A stretch of DNA of 64,000 nucleotides from Histoplasma ohiense (lineage: Eukaryota > Ascomycota > Eurotiomycetes > Onygenales > Ajellomycetaceae), in assembly GCA_017607445.1 (NCBI GenBank), contig JAEVHH010000001.1, positions 2,170,001-2,234,000 of the forward strand, in the 5' to 3' direction. Below the pieces are notes generated by a model. The model was not told the origin of the DNA and searched no databases. It saw nothing but the letters and a program-made list of their open reading frames with translations. Position numbers and translations under genes: made by a program. Shown here piece after piece: positions 35,247 to 47,555 of this stretch. The stretch's first letter is position 1. Each line of letters starts with the position of its first letter.

Positions 35247-36015
35247 GAGGGAAGGACGTTTTATTTCTGGCAAAGGCGGTGCAGCGAGAGAGGAGGAGGG
35301 GGAGTATCCTGAATGTTTGGTTGGCGTTACGGTAATAAGTTTCGTGGTAAATATTATTTTGAACAATTATTCAACCTCCACAAAACCGTGGACGTTGCGA
35401 GAATATAAATCTAATGAGCATTCTAGCAAAGTTCTATCCGAGATAGATTCGAAGTACCATATCAAAGTCCCGTAACATAGTCCACCATTTTCCTTAGTGA
35501 TCGAAGGCGTTTCCAACGACATATAGCTCAATCACAACTTTATCTATTTAATGTATAAGTTATAATCTATATTCGTCTACATAATGTATAACTACATATA
35601 AGAAAAAGATTAATTAAATATTATGTCTAGCCCAAGGCATTCTGCAAGATGAAAATGAATATTGACTCTTTTTAAAATTACTAGTGTATTTATGTTGGGG
35701 CTTTTGTATGAATAAAATGTAAGAAAATTCTCCCAACGATACCCTTAATATCTCATCTAATATAGGATATTTTTATTTTCTGAAAGATTGATAATACATG
35801 ATGTATCCTCCCATTTGTATATTACCAACCATTCCTTAGTTTTACATTGATTGTGGAGACATAATGGATTTTCCGACTTTCCATAGATACGGAACGGTGA
35901 CCGTTTGGGGAAAGTCTTAGCTCCACATTCGTTTCGAAAACCAGCAAGGCCTTGCCTCCATTAATGCGCGTCGACTCACAACTCCATCTGAAGGCATCAT
36001 GATGTTTCTGGAGAT
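35247..36015. promoter_or_regulatory. Divergent promoter region, PUS4 / RFTS gene
   Basis: About 770 bases between two divergent genes; 35500-35820 is very AT-rich. No gene seen. It probably serves both promoters. Confidence 0.5.
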
Positions 36016-37988
36016 ATGACAACACGAATCGAGAATGTCCTCGCTGCTAGAGACGCTTCCCTTAGAGATGAGAATGACTGGGAAGAGTTCGCCCTAACCG
36101 ACGTCAAGGTTCTTGTTCCAGGCAAGACACGATATGCAAACGTCTTGTTTGCTTCGGTAGACAATCCTGTTCGTGTCACAGGTCAATTGGAAATTGTAGA
36201 GGAAGAGCAGGAAGAGCTTGGTATGGAGAATATGTCCAGCTTTTGATTTTCTTTTTCATTGTCCTAACTCTGCTCCCTCCAACAGTCCTCGATGACTCCT
36301 ACCGAAACAAACGAGTCCTCATTGATAATGTCACCCATTATGCCTACGGTCAGCACGACGATGGCGAGATCAGCTTGTGGGTTGCGGGCGTGGCAGGTTG
36401 GTTTTCTATCTCGCCAGCCAGAGGATACAAACCGATGTTCAACGAAATGGTCGAAGCCATTGATCTTCTATATTTTCTCGCGGATAAGCACCAGAAGAGC
36501 CGGAAGCGGGGTAAAAAATGGAACCCAAAAGTAGACTATCTTTTTGATGAGGTTCGTTTCGAATATCTTTTCCATGACAGCGTTGTGGGTTATGGGGGCT
36601 TACTTTCCACCCTTCTCTCGATAGTATACCAAGCATACCAATGGGACCTGCGAGGACGCGGAGGACTCAGCGGAGGTGTTCTACAAACACCACGAGTTCC
36701 TCATTAACCAGATGGTACGGGGTAAGGAGAATGTGGATTGGGCTTCGACTCCCATTTATGCTCACCTACGTGAACTGTATCTGGTATGGTAGCTCGTAAC
36801 AAGATCTCTGTTGATGAAATCCGCTTCACAATGAAATAAACTCCAAATTCTAACTTTACTTCAAAGGATGTATTCGAGCGGGCTGAGGCAGCTGCTGACG
36901 AGGCCCAAGAGAAGAGTGAATCAGACGAAGAATCAGATGTGTCACCCGATGCCTCGGCCGTGGGAAGGGCCCAAGCTGATACAATTTTCGAGGTTGTTTT
37001 GGATATGAAAGAGTCGGGCCTTCTCTCTAAACGTCGGCTTAATGTGACAACTGTTGCTGAAACGCTTCTAAAACGATATGAAATGAGTTCTCTGACATAT
37101 GCTCTGGATTTGATCCGTGCAAGAGCTGGATTTCTCATTGAGATGATGGAAGACGCACAAACGGCGACTTTTGACTGGTCTCAAAAAGCCATATATCGAC
37201 AACTAAAGGATCTAGAAAATTCAGGAAGCTTGCAGGGTATCAGTGACACACCGCTACACCCTAGGCCACGAAGGTTGAACAGCTCCTCGCCTCCATCTGC
37301 CGAAGAAAGCGAAGATAATGAAGAAATTCATGTTCCGAAAGGACGAAGGCGAAGGGTACGAAAATCCCTGCTTCGCCCAAAAATGAGTTCAGTTTCAGCG
37401 AAAGGGGCGGGGAAACGCAATCGGCAAGCAAAGATTGGAAATACAGATTCAGAGGAGGAAATAGAGGAACTTTCGTCACCAAATAATACACCCTCGAAGA
37501 TCCGCGGACACCGCTTGGTTCACGATCCATTGTCTGCGAAAGTAAATGAGAGCACACGCTCCATAGTTTCAGGATCGGATGTGACTTCACTGAGGAAAAC
37601 ACCGATGCAGGAGATCTTTGAGAGGTTGATGACACCAAATGCAATCATCAACAACAGCGAAAACGTAGATCAGACAACAGAACCCCCTGACCACGTTGAA
37701 TTACCTGCGGATACTTGGATTTGTTCCATCCAAGGATGCGGAAAAACCATATACAAAGCTAGTTCGAAACGCTCGAAAGAAGCCATTCTCGACCACTCAC
37801 TCGTCCATGCCGAGGACACCCAAACCAAGCTAAACCTTGTATTCGCGGAACAACGCCATAATATCAACGTCTCTGTTAGCCATCTTGTCAGTCGCATTCG
37901 GGATTTTGGTGCTCACCAGGAATCAGTGGGGACATCTGATAAGCCGGAGTTCCGCGGGCCAACTTCTCCAAAAAAAATTAAGCTATGA
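36016..37988 (+). CDS. RFTS-domain protein with zinc finger, Raf2/DIM-7-like
   Basis: Four exons: 36016-36220, 36286-36551, 36625-36783, 36867-37988, giving 583 residues. The N-terminal ~165 residues (DWEEFALTDVKVLVP, NVLFASVDNPVRVTGQL, NVTHYAYGQHDDGEISLWV, AGWFSISPARGYKPMF, EAIDLLYFL) resemble the replication-foci-targeting (RFTS) fold of DNMT1. That fold occurs in fungi in proteins like fission yeast Raf2 and Neurospora DIM-7, which bring H3K9 methyltransferase complexes to heterochromatin. The middle is helical, then disordered and basic/acidic (KGRRRRVRKSLLRPK). Near the C-terminus, C496 and C501 with H520 and H524 form a C2H2-type zinc finger, as Raf2 has. The start is the first ATG giving the conserved segment; no upstream exon is evident. 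RFTS call fairly firm, heterochromatin role inferred. Confidence 0.78.
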
Positions 37989-38823
37989 AACCGCATTAGT
38001 ACAGTTATCTGCGGGACGAAAACATATACCCATTATCTCGGGTCGAGGAAGTCCCGGCTGAGTGTTCATTACGTTTTAAATTGCCTCAAACTAGGCAACT
38101 TAAAATCGACGTTCGTGAAGGGTTCCCGTCGATCCCTCATGCGAACGCAAAAAACGGAGACGGCTTACATTCTCAGGGTGTGCCATTCCCCGTAACTCCA
38201 AATTCTATCAGCTAATCAGCTAACTAACCTTCATATATTTTTTTGGCTGCCTTTCATAAAGGCTGTGATAAATCTAGCCATTGTGACGCGATCCCACAGT
38301 CCTGGGGCAACAATTTGTCCCTGGAAAGGAGTCAATACGATAATTGTTCCGGATTGTTACGTCGTGGTTTTCACCTCAAAAGACCCGTTGTATCGTAAGC
38401 TGCACAGCAATCGAAGCAGGAAGCTGATCAGGCGATATCGAATTGCAGTTGGGTGATTCTGGAAATGACAAGCTTCAGTTTTGTTTGGTAGTTGCAATAT
38501 ACAATGATGAGGAAGGAGACGGCTTGTTAATGACTCTAATGGTGGGTGGGATCCATGATTGCTGTCAAAGTTGAGCGACATCGCTGCAAATGGGGATTCT
38601 TAAACCCTTACCTTTGGCTTTCTCCTGAGTTTATGGGCAATGAATATATATATATGTATATATTGTTTATTTTGCGTATCCCTTTCAACGAGGTATGATT
38701 TAGTGACACTCTTTGTAAAGCAATCAATTCTATAGAATTTAGGTTAAGAATATAAACCCATCCAGCGCCTAACACAAGGAGGGAGGGAGAAAACTCATAT
38801 CTACTTCTTAAAAGCCCGTACTT
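37989..38823. other. Convergent intergenic region, RFTS gene / EBP2
   Basis: About 830 bases between convergent stop codons, with an AT dinucleotide patch near 38643-38665. No gene seen. Confidence 0.5.
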
Positions 38824-40096
38824 TCAAGCCCTCTTTAAAGCTGCCCGCCTGCTCTTCCCTGGTCTCTGTGCGGTCCCCTTTTTGCGTCCTTTCATTTTAC
38901 CTACTGAAAATCCGCTTAGATCGCCACTGGAAACGGCGTCTCCACTCTTCGCGAATCGTTTCTTGCCTCCGAAACCAAACTTCTGATCCTTTCTTTGTCG
39001 CTTGTTTTGTGCGCGCGGTTCATTACGGTTACCTTTATTGGCTCCACCATGAGAATGAGATTTGCCCGCGTCTTCTAGGGCGACGTCGAAAAGATCTGGT
39101 TCTTCGGTCGGGGCGCCGTCACTCGCTTTGCGCTCTGCAAGAAGGAAAGTTACATGTTAGACAGACAACTTTTGTGATATAGAATTTCAATAATACTGAT
39201 CAGACAGATGGTAGGGCTTACTTCTCTTCAAGCTGTTGATCTTATCCAGCGTTTCCCGCTTCTCCTTCTGTCTCTGCTGCAACTTGGCGATCTGGACCTG
39301 TTTTCCGAACTTTTTAAGATCTCGCTGTCTTTTAGCTTCTGCGCTTGCCTTCTTCGCCGCAGCTTCGTCGTATAATTTCTTCTTCACCCTGTCCATATGC
39401 TCATCGGACTTGACCATTTCGGCAAAATAATCTGTCGGTCGCGAAAAAGGTACCCCTTCCTTCTTCAATTGATCTCTTGCGGATTTCGCGGCGGAAACGC
39501 AAACCTTGTAGAAAGCCAATTCACGTGTAAGGTCGTCATTGGGGTCTGGGATATCGATAGGCTCTGTTGATATGAGTGTGTTATGTTCTGAGAAAGGGGT
39601 TTGAGGCGTGATAAACGAGATGCGCTTAAGGGAAGAGAGGATGGCGGCGGAATTGTTGATCGTGAGGCGTTGGTGTGGTATTACGTCGGTGGTGTCTTCC
39701 TCTGAAAGATCTGACAGGGGGATATCCTCTTCATCCTCTTCCTCGCCTCCACCTTCATCCTGCTCTTTTTCGTGATCCGTCCACTGTTCATCTTCTGCGT
39801 GGTTTGCATCAGCGGGTTTTCCATCTTCTTTCTCTCTCGTGCCATTTTGCTTCAGAGAGGTAAGACTCTGGACAAGACAAAAGTTAACAATTAAAGCACA
39901 GCATCCAATGGTCATCAACACATACGGTTTCACTGATATCCTGTACCTCACTGTCTTCCCGGGTATCATTAGAATCTCCGGCCGCCGCTCGTTTTTTCTT
40001 CTCCGCCGCCTTCTGCAGTTTCTTCTGTCGCTCTAACTGATAATCGCGTCCTTTATGTGCATCTAGTGCCAATAGCAATTTACTCTTTTTCGCCAT
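38824..40096 (-). CDS. EBP2: rRNA-processing protein EBP2
   Basis: Nucleolar factor needed for 27S pre-rRNA processing and 60S subunit assembly. Exons, minus strand: 40096-39926, 39867-39222, 39134-38824, giving 375 residues in phase. The N-terminus (MAKKSKLLLALDAHKGRDYQLERQ) is basic. An acidic block follows (GGGEEEDEEDIPLSDLSEED). The conserved core is INNSAAILSSLKRISF, DLTRELAFYKVCVSAAKSAR, PFSRPTDYFAEMVKSDEHMDRVKKKL, then LKKFGKQVQIAKLQQRQKEK. The end, KFGFGGKKRFAKSGDAVS...KMKGRKKGTAQRPGKSRRAALKRA, is the characteristic Gly/Lys/Arg tail. A frame continuing past the exon-2 donor exists but loses the family C-terminus, so the spliced form is preferred. Convergent with the RFTS gene. Confidence 0.93.
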
Positions 40097-43000
40097 TGTG
40101 AATATGCAAAGGGTATAATGGCGAGAGCACAAACGCTTGTGTGCTCTTCGTCGTAGCAAAGCAAAAGCTCCATTCTGAGATTAGAGAATTTTTGGGCAAC
40201 GCTAGTGCAGATGTAGCTAGCGAAATGATTTTAACTTTTGTGATTTTGCCGCACATAGATTAGTCATGAAAACATGTTCTTATCTCCACGTGATATATTG
40301 AGCACTTTTCCCGATTAGGAGATATCCCATACAAAGTTGACGCCAGCTGTGTATCTCGTCCGGGACGCTGCAGATCTAGTAAATTACGAAGGTTGTTCAA
40401 AGAAACACTCGAAGCTTGTTTGGTCCTTCCCGAGGCCGATAAACCCTAACTTCTATGGACAAGACAAAATTGGTCCCATTGCCCAGGAGTGTCAAGTGGC
40501 CACATATTGACCGTCAGGCAGGAATTGTGTTGTGAACACAACTGCCAAGTTCTTGTTTGTCCCTGGGACCTTGTTTGCCCAGCAAATAATATCGTCTGTG
40601 ATGAATCACGAACCATATCGGATTTCCCGACAGTGTGGAAGATCTGTCTCCTGCTTTCGGTCCTTGCCATGTTTGTCTGAAATGCTGTGACGCGACCCTC
40701 GACGAGCCTTAACCTTACCCAAAAACATGCAGAACAATACAACCACGAACTCGAGGAAGGCTGGATACCTTGGGTACAGAATGCTTCTCTCGGGGTTGAT
40801 CTTGTTTACACATGGCCCGATCTTTCTGAATTTTGCCGGCTATGTGATGTCACTAAGAGCCAAACTCTTTCTCTCATGCAGGTGCCCTCACAGCTCCCTC
40901 AATCAATTAACACATTGTAGTGAAATTCGCTTGATACCTTTAGTTCTCTGGTTGCTTGCATGCTTTTCCTCGACCTCTGTTCTAGATCTGCTGGCGTACA
41001 ACATGCTTATATCGTTCCCTCGCAGGAATGCGGTCCAACAAAAGCGGGTGCCAAGACGGAAAAAGCGTCTACTTCGAGGATGAGGTTCGATGAAACCAAA
41101 TTACCCTCCATTTGCAAAAGAACCACAGATGGTTCGGGCTCCCTAACCAAATTACAATATCATTATAAAAAAAGAGCCAATTAGCTAGAAAGTCACCCCG
41201 TCGAAAAAAGAATCCTTCCCTTCAGAATCCGGACGCAGGGGGAATTCAAATAAACCACGATCCTTTTGGCAGAAAGGACCAAATCGACGGTTGGAAAAGT
41301 CGTGTTTCACTCGATGATATATCAATTTATCCACCGTATTACGCGAAACACCGCATGCCATCATGTTAATGGAGAATGTTGGTTATTCCATTAAGAGCTG
41401 TACGCGATTAGGTAGGGGAAAAACCAACATCACACACATCTGTGTGCCTGTCTGCTGTGCGGACGACCCTACCCCAGTCCTAACTGTCAAGTACCGTTGA
41501 ACGTTCCATTGGAGTACAGGAAGGTCGAAAATTTTGCGCGCAAATTCCCAAGTGATCATATATGTTCACATCTGCGTTCTCAGCCATGTCTCAGAAACAT
41601 TTCATTCCTTTGAACGTTCTTTATCGCCACCAGCTGATAGAGCAGAAGTTGGATCGTTATCCGTCCTGCACACTTTGTGATTTTGTATGCCACATGGGGA
41701 TTGTCTTATGTTGATCGTCTATAACTGTTCCTCCTGCAATTATAAAAACATGCCACCGAATAATTTCATCAGACTCTGCAACTGTTGGATACGTCCGCCT
41801 TTAACCTGCACGTTTGATTGGATCCAGGTGAGTCGATTAGAAAAAAAAACCGTCCCTTTTGGTTTCCTAGACTCGAAGCTACATCGGAAGACATCGAATA
41901 ACATCGGGTAGCTGCTATGGAGGCTCCATCATAACTGCAAGAACTACACGCTTCACAACCAAGCTTGTGTCAAGAGTATCACCCTACCATCCTGAACGGA
42001 GACGTTTGAGACTACGGGCCAGGCGGGAGACCAGTACAGATATTCACGCGAGTATTCTGCCAAACCACGATCGACATCTAGACTGACTCGGACGCTTTAC
42101 TTCGTCATTAACCGTCACTCGCAATCCCTCGGCCCGGTGGAAAATTAATACCAGGATGACGCTGATAGATGCACAATCTACATTGCATGATTAAGGAACG
42201 AATCTACAAGGGTCATCCTCGTAATTGCATTTGCGAACTTGCCAGAAGCCTACTTTTGTGGAGACTTCAATTCCTAATCATCTTGACCCTTATCCTCATC
42301 CGCTTCCATACGCCCACAACCTTTCAACTAATATTATCAATGAGACGAATAACTATGTTCTGCACTCAGATCCTTTTAAGTTGTTCATATACATTTATTG
42401 CTAACTATATTGAGATATATCAGTGTTCACAAGACACCGACCCTTCCTGACCATGTCATGGAAATGAAAGTGACAGATGCTAAACAAAGCAACTAGGATT
42501 TATTGTCGCGCATGGTGGTGATTGCGTTACAAATGCTCTGGTAATTGAAAGGGCTAACGTATAAAGACACTAGAGATTGGCTATGCAATATATGACACAA
42601 GATTTGACGCATATACCTTTCTGTGTTCCCAACATGACCCGAGGTTGAAACTTCCCAATTCATAGACCGAATGAAAGACAACGGCAGTGCGGTTGACTCG
42701 GGTAGTGGCATCCCTTGTGCTTCCACTTCTCATCAAGCTATTGCCGGGTCGATGAAGTCACGTTTTGGGTAGGCCTGAAGGTTTCATGGACTGTCTGGAA
42801 TTTCTCGTACTGTATTATCAGGAACACTCTCGCGTGGGTGGTTGGGCGGAGTTGGGAACTTGTCCTAAGCCTAGACAAAGCTCGATCAATTTGCGGCCTA
42901 TCCCAATTCACCCTTTTTTATAATGTCTTTCATTGTCCTCAGATCAAGGATGCAGTGCACAGCTCCATAATGCAGATATGCCTGGTACCAGCAGCTTTGC

Positions 43001-43559
43001 TTTTGAGAATCGAACTTTCGTCCACAGGCCATTGACCCTGAATGGTGGGGTCATTGAGCTTTACCCCTCTCAATGCCATGATGTCAACATCATTGTTGAC
43101 CTCATCCCCTGGACAATGAGTACAATTCACACACCCCCCTCCACCAGCCGCCAGTGGCGAGTTGGCAGATAACCCTAGCCAGCAAACACAATTTCATTTG
43201 TTTTCCCTTTGGGGTGGAGGGGTGGGAAGGGGTAGTACCCTGCAATGGCTTAAAATGGAGCTCTCTTTCTCTTGATTTTGCTGAACATAAAGGATAGAAC
43301 TATTGTTTCGAGTGGGCCGGCATTATTTGTCCACCTCCTTTGGTGGAGACTTCCCCAAGGCAACTGTTCAATAACACCACAATCCCAAACGCACAAAAGG
43401 AATAGTTAATTCTTCTCAAAAATCACTTTTCATATCAGACATCCTAAGAGAAGATCATCCATCTTCTCTCCAACCACCCTTTTATGCTCCCGTCAGGTTT
43501 AAGACCCTTGACTTGCCTTCGATTTTCTACATCTTTCTCAAGAACTCCTGTTTCCCCAA
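40097..43559. other. 3.5-kb gene-poor region
   Basis: Upstream of EBP2 and of the MFS gene. Only scattered short frames without family features. A CACGTG box occurs near 40287, about 190 bases upstream of EBP2. No transposon remnant recognised. Confidence 0.4.
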
Positions 43560-45649
43560 ATGGCTTATATCCGGCCGGATCCTCCTAATGGAGGAGGCAG
43601 AGCATGGTTGGTTGTTGTAGGCTCATTTCTCCTCCAAATGTCATCTTTTGGATACCTCAATACGTGAGTATACCCGCTGTTTGCCAACAAAATATTTGGC
43701 TTCCTCTTCCATTTTCCCTCCTCGGCAGACTTGAGATGACACAAACCAAGGATGAGAAATAGCACAATGAAAGCTGACTCGTTTGAATTTCTTTCTCTTA
43801 CTGCATCTCTGGCAGCTGCGGAACTTTCCAATACTATTATCAGAGTGCCATGCTCCCTGACAAAAATGCATCACAGCTTGCTTGGATCACAACTCTGCAG
43901 ATCGCTTTTTTCTTCGCATGCGGGCCAGCTGTGGGCAAACTTGTGGATGTGTATGGTTCACGAGCAGTCATCGCGCCATTCGCAGCGCTGGCCGTCATAT
44001 CACTTGGTATGCTGAGCCTCTGCAGTGAGTACTACCAAGTACTCCTAGCTCAGGGGGTTGCTTTTGGAATCGCAGTCTCCGGGACCTGTTTGCCCGCAAT
44101 AGTTACGGTGTCTCAGTGGTTCTCAACCAAAAGAGGATTGGCTGTTGGTGTTGCGAGCTGTGGAAGTAGCGTTGGTAAGAGAATCGAGTTCAGCAGTGGA
44201 CCCCTCCCATTCTTTTTATTTTGGCTGTGCTCAGCTTAACCGCAGAGAACTATGAAAGCATAAGACATATCCTTTATTTTGTTCAGGCAAGAGAGCTTGC
44301 TTGTGGAGCCTTTCACACTGACAAAATTGAATAGGAGGTGTCATCTTCCCCATTATGGTTTCCAGACTGATCAAATCCCACGGCTTTGCGACCTCTATTA
44401 GATGGTCAATGGTTGTGGTTGGCATAACTATGCTGATTGGGATATTGCTCTGCGACACACCGTTTCCACCACAATACAAGCTGAAAAAGCTGCAAATTGA
44501 CGAGGAGGCTGTCCAGCATACAGACAGGAAGAGCTCCCAGGATATAGAGCCAGATGATTCTGAATCGGTTAGGAATAAAGCGGAGGAGGTTGTATTGGAT
44601 TCCCCCGTGCTCGAGACTGCGACATCACCAATCAACGAAGAGAAAAGTGCAAAGGGGATGGGCGTCCTGCTTCAACGGAAACCACTTGGATGGGCGGGTT
44701 TTGTTCTGGGGACCTTCTTCTTCATGTGTGTGACTTCCTGCACGAAGATATGTACTGTACAACCACGATGACTGACTTCAAATGTTCTGCTACTTCATAG
44801 GTGGTCATTCTTGGCGCCTTTCAACTATCTCCCTTTGATGTCAGTTGCCACTGGAATCTCTCCGGATCTTGCGCAGTACACTCTCACAGTAACCAAGTAA
44901 GTGACAACCCCAAGAAGCAGCCTTGGAAACAAATTTAAAATGAGAAGGAAAAAGCATGGCTAATTGTCGATTCGTAGCGCCGGTTCAATGTTTGGTCGGT
45001 AAGTGTAACGCTTGGCCCCTCCTAGATGATCTTCCTCCCCCTTGCGTAGTACTTAACATCTGGTCCGCTTCTCTAACCAACGAGATCACAGTGTGGGCCT
45101 GGGAGCTGTGTCCGACAAATTGGGGGCATTTAATGTCATGTGCATTGTCACCACCTTCACTGCTACGTCAGTTTTAGCTTTTTGGCTCCCTCTCAGCAAC
45201 AGCCCCTCCACGGTTGGTATTTTTATGTTTGGGGGAATCTACGGGGTTGCTAGCGGCGGTTTTATCAGCTTGATCGCGCCTTGTGTTGTTTCTCTCGCAG
45301 ACAGCCAGCTGGAGAACCTTGGCATTACGTTCGGGCTTGTGTGTATAGGCCTTGCATTTGGGTATGTTAGCACCATCCGACTTCAACTCACTCCCTATTT
45401 GTAACGGGTCTTGTTGTCTATCCTCAAGCGACAATACCGGATAGAAGCTAATAAAGTAATTTCTTTCCGTCCCAAATATACAGCGCACTCGTCGGCTTAC
45501 CAGCAATGGCCGCTGTGAAAGACAGCGCTACCTCTCACAGCTTTGAAGAACTAATTGTCTTCACAGGGGCAGTATTGGCTGTCGGCTCGGTCTGCATGAT
45601 CTTCGCCCGCTATATGAAAGGCGGAATCAATATCTGGACTAAAGTCTAA
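43560..45649 (+). CDS. MFS transporter, monocarboxylate-transporter type
   Basis: Proton-coupled-type permease of the MCT subfamily (fungal MCH-like), plasma or vacuolar membrane; substrate not predictable. Seven exons: 43560-43663, 43816-44174, 44335-44725, 44801-44896, 44978-44998, 45092-45361, 45484-45649, giving 468 residues. Twelve hydrophobic segments are readable. They include WLVVVGSFLLQMSSFGYLN, WITTLQIAFFFACGPAVGKLVDVYG (the TM2-3 G-x-x-x-D motif) and VGVASCGSSVGGVIFPI. A charged central loop of ~75 residues (around EEVVLDSPVLE) follows, then WSFLAPFNYLPLMSVATGI and FMFGGIYGVASGGFISLIAPCVVSL. Exon 5 is only 21 nt (AGSMFGR, the start of the TM8-9 loop motif) and is required to keep both phase and motif. 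Exon 3 ends at an unusual GTGTGT donor. Confidence 0.88.
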
Positions 45650-46975
45650 AGAAAGGCGGATGGACTTTCTCTATGTACCCTGCGAGCATAAAGTGTTTGC
45701 CTCCTCCAAAGAGGGACAGGTTGTTTGATTTTCCTTGCAATTTTCCTTACAATTTTCCTTTGTTTATCAGGGTAACCCACTAGTTGCTTAGGGCGTTTAA
45801 TAGCTAATGGGTGGATTTGGCATCGAAGGCTGGACGTTCAGGAAGTAAGGAGTAACGCACAAATGAGAAAGCAACAAAGAAGAGATAAAATAAAAACGAA
45901 AAAGAGAATTAGTACAGTTTCACAAGCAGATAGAAAAAAATAAAGCAATCACATTTTTCACAAGCTTATTCTATTATCGTTGAGATGATATCTATGAGAA
46001 ATAATCTCCTGGCTTGTTCATCCTTGCGGTTCTCTTGGGATCTCAAATTATGTTGTGTTGCCGAAAAATATCGGATGCGGGACTGGACACAGACAAAAAT
46101 GAATACTTTCCCTGCATGTTTTGTACAAGACATGAAAGTGAAAGATGATTGACCCCCAGCAACTAACTGATGTGGTAAGGGAAAAAAGTGGCAGGAAGCA
46201 GCATGCCACGTTCATTCCCACCCCCATCGACGTTTGCCCTCACCTTAAACCACTTGACGAACAAACTCGATAGGCCCAGGTTGAGATTGGCCACCTGAAT
46301 CCATCCATCGCTCCACCACACTGCCAAGGCAAGACAGATGTTACACCAAGGTCGACCCTCAAGGTCGCTCTTCTTTCGGCGGTGTGATTAAATTAAAGCC
46401 GATGAAACTATGAAATTTTGACTTTTGATGGCGGGGACCGTGATGTATAATGGTATACCTAGAGATATGACAAGTTGTGTGACTTGGAAACTAGTAAATG
46501 TATGTACATGTACATGTACAGACATGTACAGAGATCGTGAGATAGTAGATACTAGTAGTCTTCCATGTAAAGCAGAGGACGTCACTTGTTTGCAGTACCT
46601 CGGTCGGATCATGAAATTAGTAGATCGTGTTCCCTTCAAAAGAAAGATTCATCTATCCATGTCATATGGACGCAGCCATGCTAGCCCTCCTTGGGTATAT
46701 GGTTGAGATGCGGCTCACATCGGGCTGATTGCTGATTTCCAGATAAACCAAGCTCCGGCCAATGAAAGGTCGGCTCGGGATGTCTCCACAACCTTAATTC
46801 CACAGCAACACATGTCGCATCGCAAAACATCCAACTATATACACTTATCCCCCTTCTTCTTTTGCGCCCACATCTCTTGTGCGATTACGAAATTGAAGGA
46901 ATCACCCAAGGTGTCCACCAACGTGCGTACCCTCCCAATCAAGAGCTTTCCCGAATCGCCAACAGATCATAAACA
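45650..46975. other. Intergenic region upstream of HSBP1-like gene
   Basis: About 1.3 kb. A-rich from 45850 to 46000. Tandem GTACAT-type repeats at 46502-46529. No supportable gene. Confidence 0.45.
46502..46529. repeat. Imperfect tandem ATGTAC repeat
   Basis: Roughly four ATGTAC units with one interruption. The unit contains the palindrome TGTACA and is self-complementary, so the block could fold on itself. Confidence 0.75.
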
Positions 46976-47555
46976 ATGTCAAGCCCAACTCGCAGACCCT
47001 CACAACTCCGCTCGAATCATGACAACACAGACAATAATAAACGCTCATCAATACAAGAAGTACGCTCTGCGCTGAAGACTTCCTCAATCGGAACTAAAAG
47101 TGGGAACGAAATCGCCTTGCTAATAGGTCCCCCAATTGAATGACCAATAGGCTACGACCACAGGAGATGAGAGCTCAAATCAATTGGCTCAAGCAGTCGA
47201 TGAGCTGCTAGACCAGCTTCAGAATAAATTCGACAAAGTATCAACAGAGATCTTTGGGAAATGTACGTCCATAGTGTGATATATACACTTCCTTTTTCCT
47301 TTTTCTCTGGCGAAAGAATATGGTTCACTTCCCTCCCTCCACCCTTCCAGCAATGGCCCTCCCGCGCCCCCTCCACTTCCTCACAGCCATCGTCTACTAA
47401 GTAATAACCTTCTCCATACACATGTGTGCGTCTTATATACAACAAATCGCTAACTCCAAACTCCCTTCTCCCCACTAGTGGATGATATGGCGCGAAGACT
47501 GGATCAACTCGAAGCTGCCCTCGCTAGTTCCCCTGAAACTAATGTGACGAGCTAA
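46976..47555 (+). CDS. Heat shock factor-binding protein 1-like (HSBP1)
   Basis: Small coiled-coil protein. In animals HSBP1 binds the trimerisation helices of HSF1 and is also linked to WASH-complex assembly. Three exons: 46976-47059, 47151-47262, 47479-47555, giving 90 residues. The first 30 residues are Ser/Arg/Asn-rich and disordered. Residues ~38-80 carry the family signature: LAQAVDELLDQLQNKFDKVS followed by TEIFGKLDDMARRLDQLEAAL, with clear heptad spacing. The Leu in GKLDDM is created by the exon 2/3 junction (T + TG), matching the usual aliphatic residue there. No single exon is long enough to be noticed alone. Convergent with the PDI gene. Kinetochore DASH subunits were considered but fit worse. 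Confidence 0.88.

Noticed and set aside
43005..43025. GAATCGAAC, reverse complement of a T-loop
   Set aside because: Flanks do not form T-stem or acceptor pairs; no tRNA body found.
46976..47555. DASH kinetochore subunit as identity of the small coiled-coil gene
   Set aside because: The spacing and the KFDKVS / FGKLDDM...RLDQLE pattern fit HSBP1 much better.
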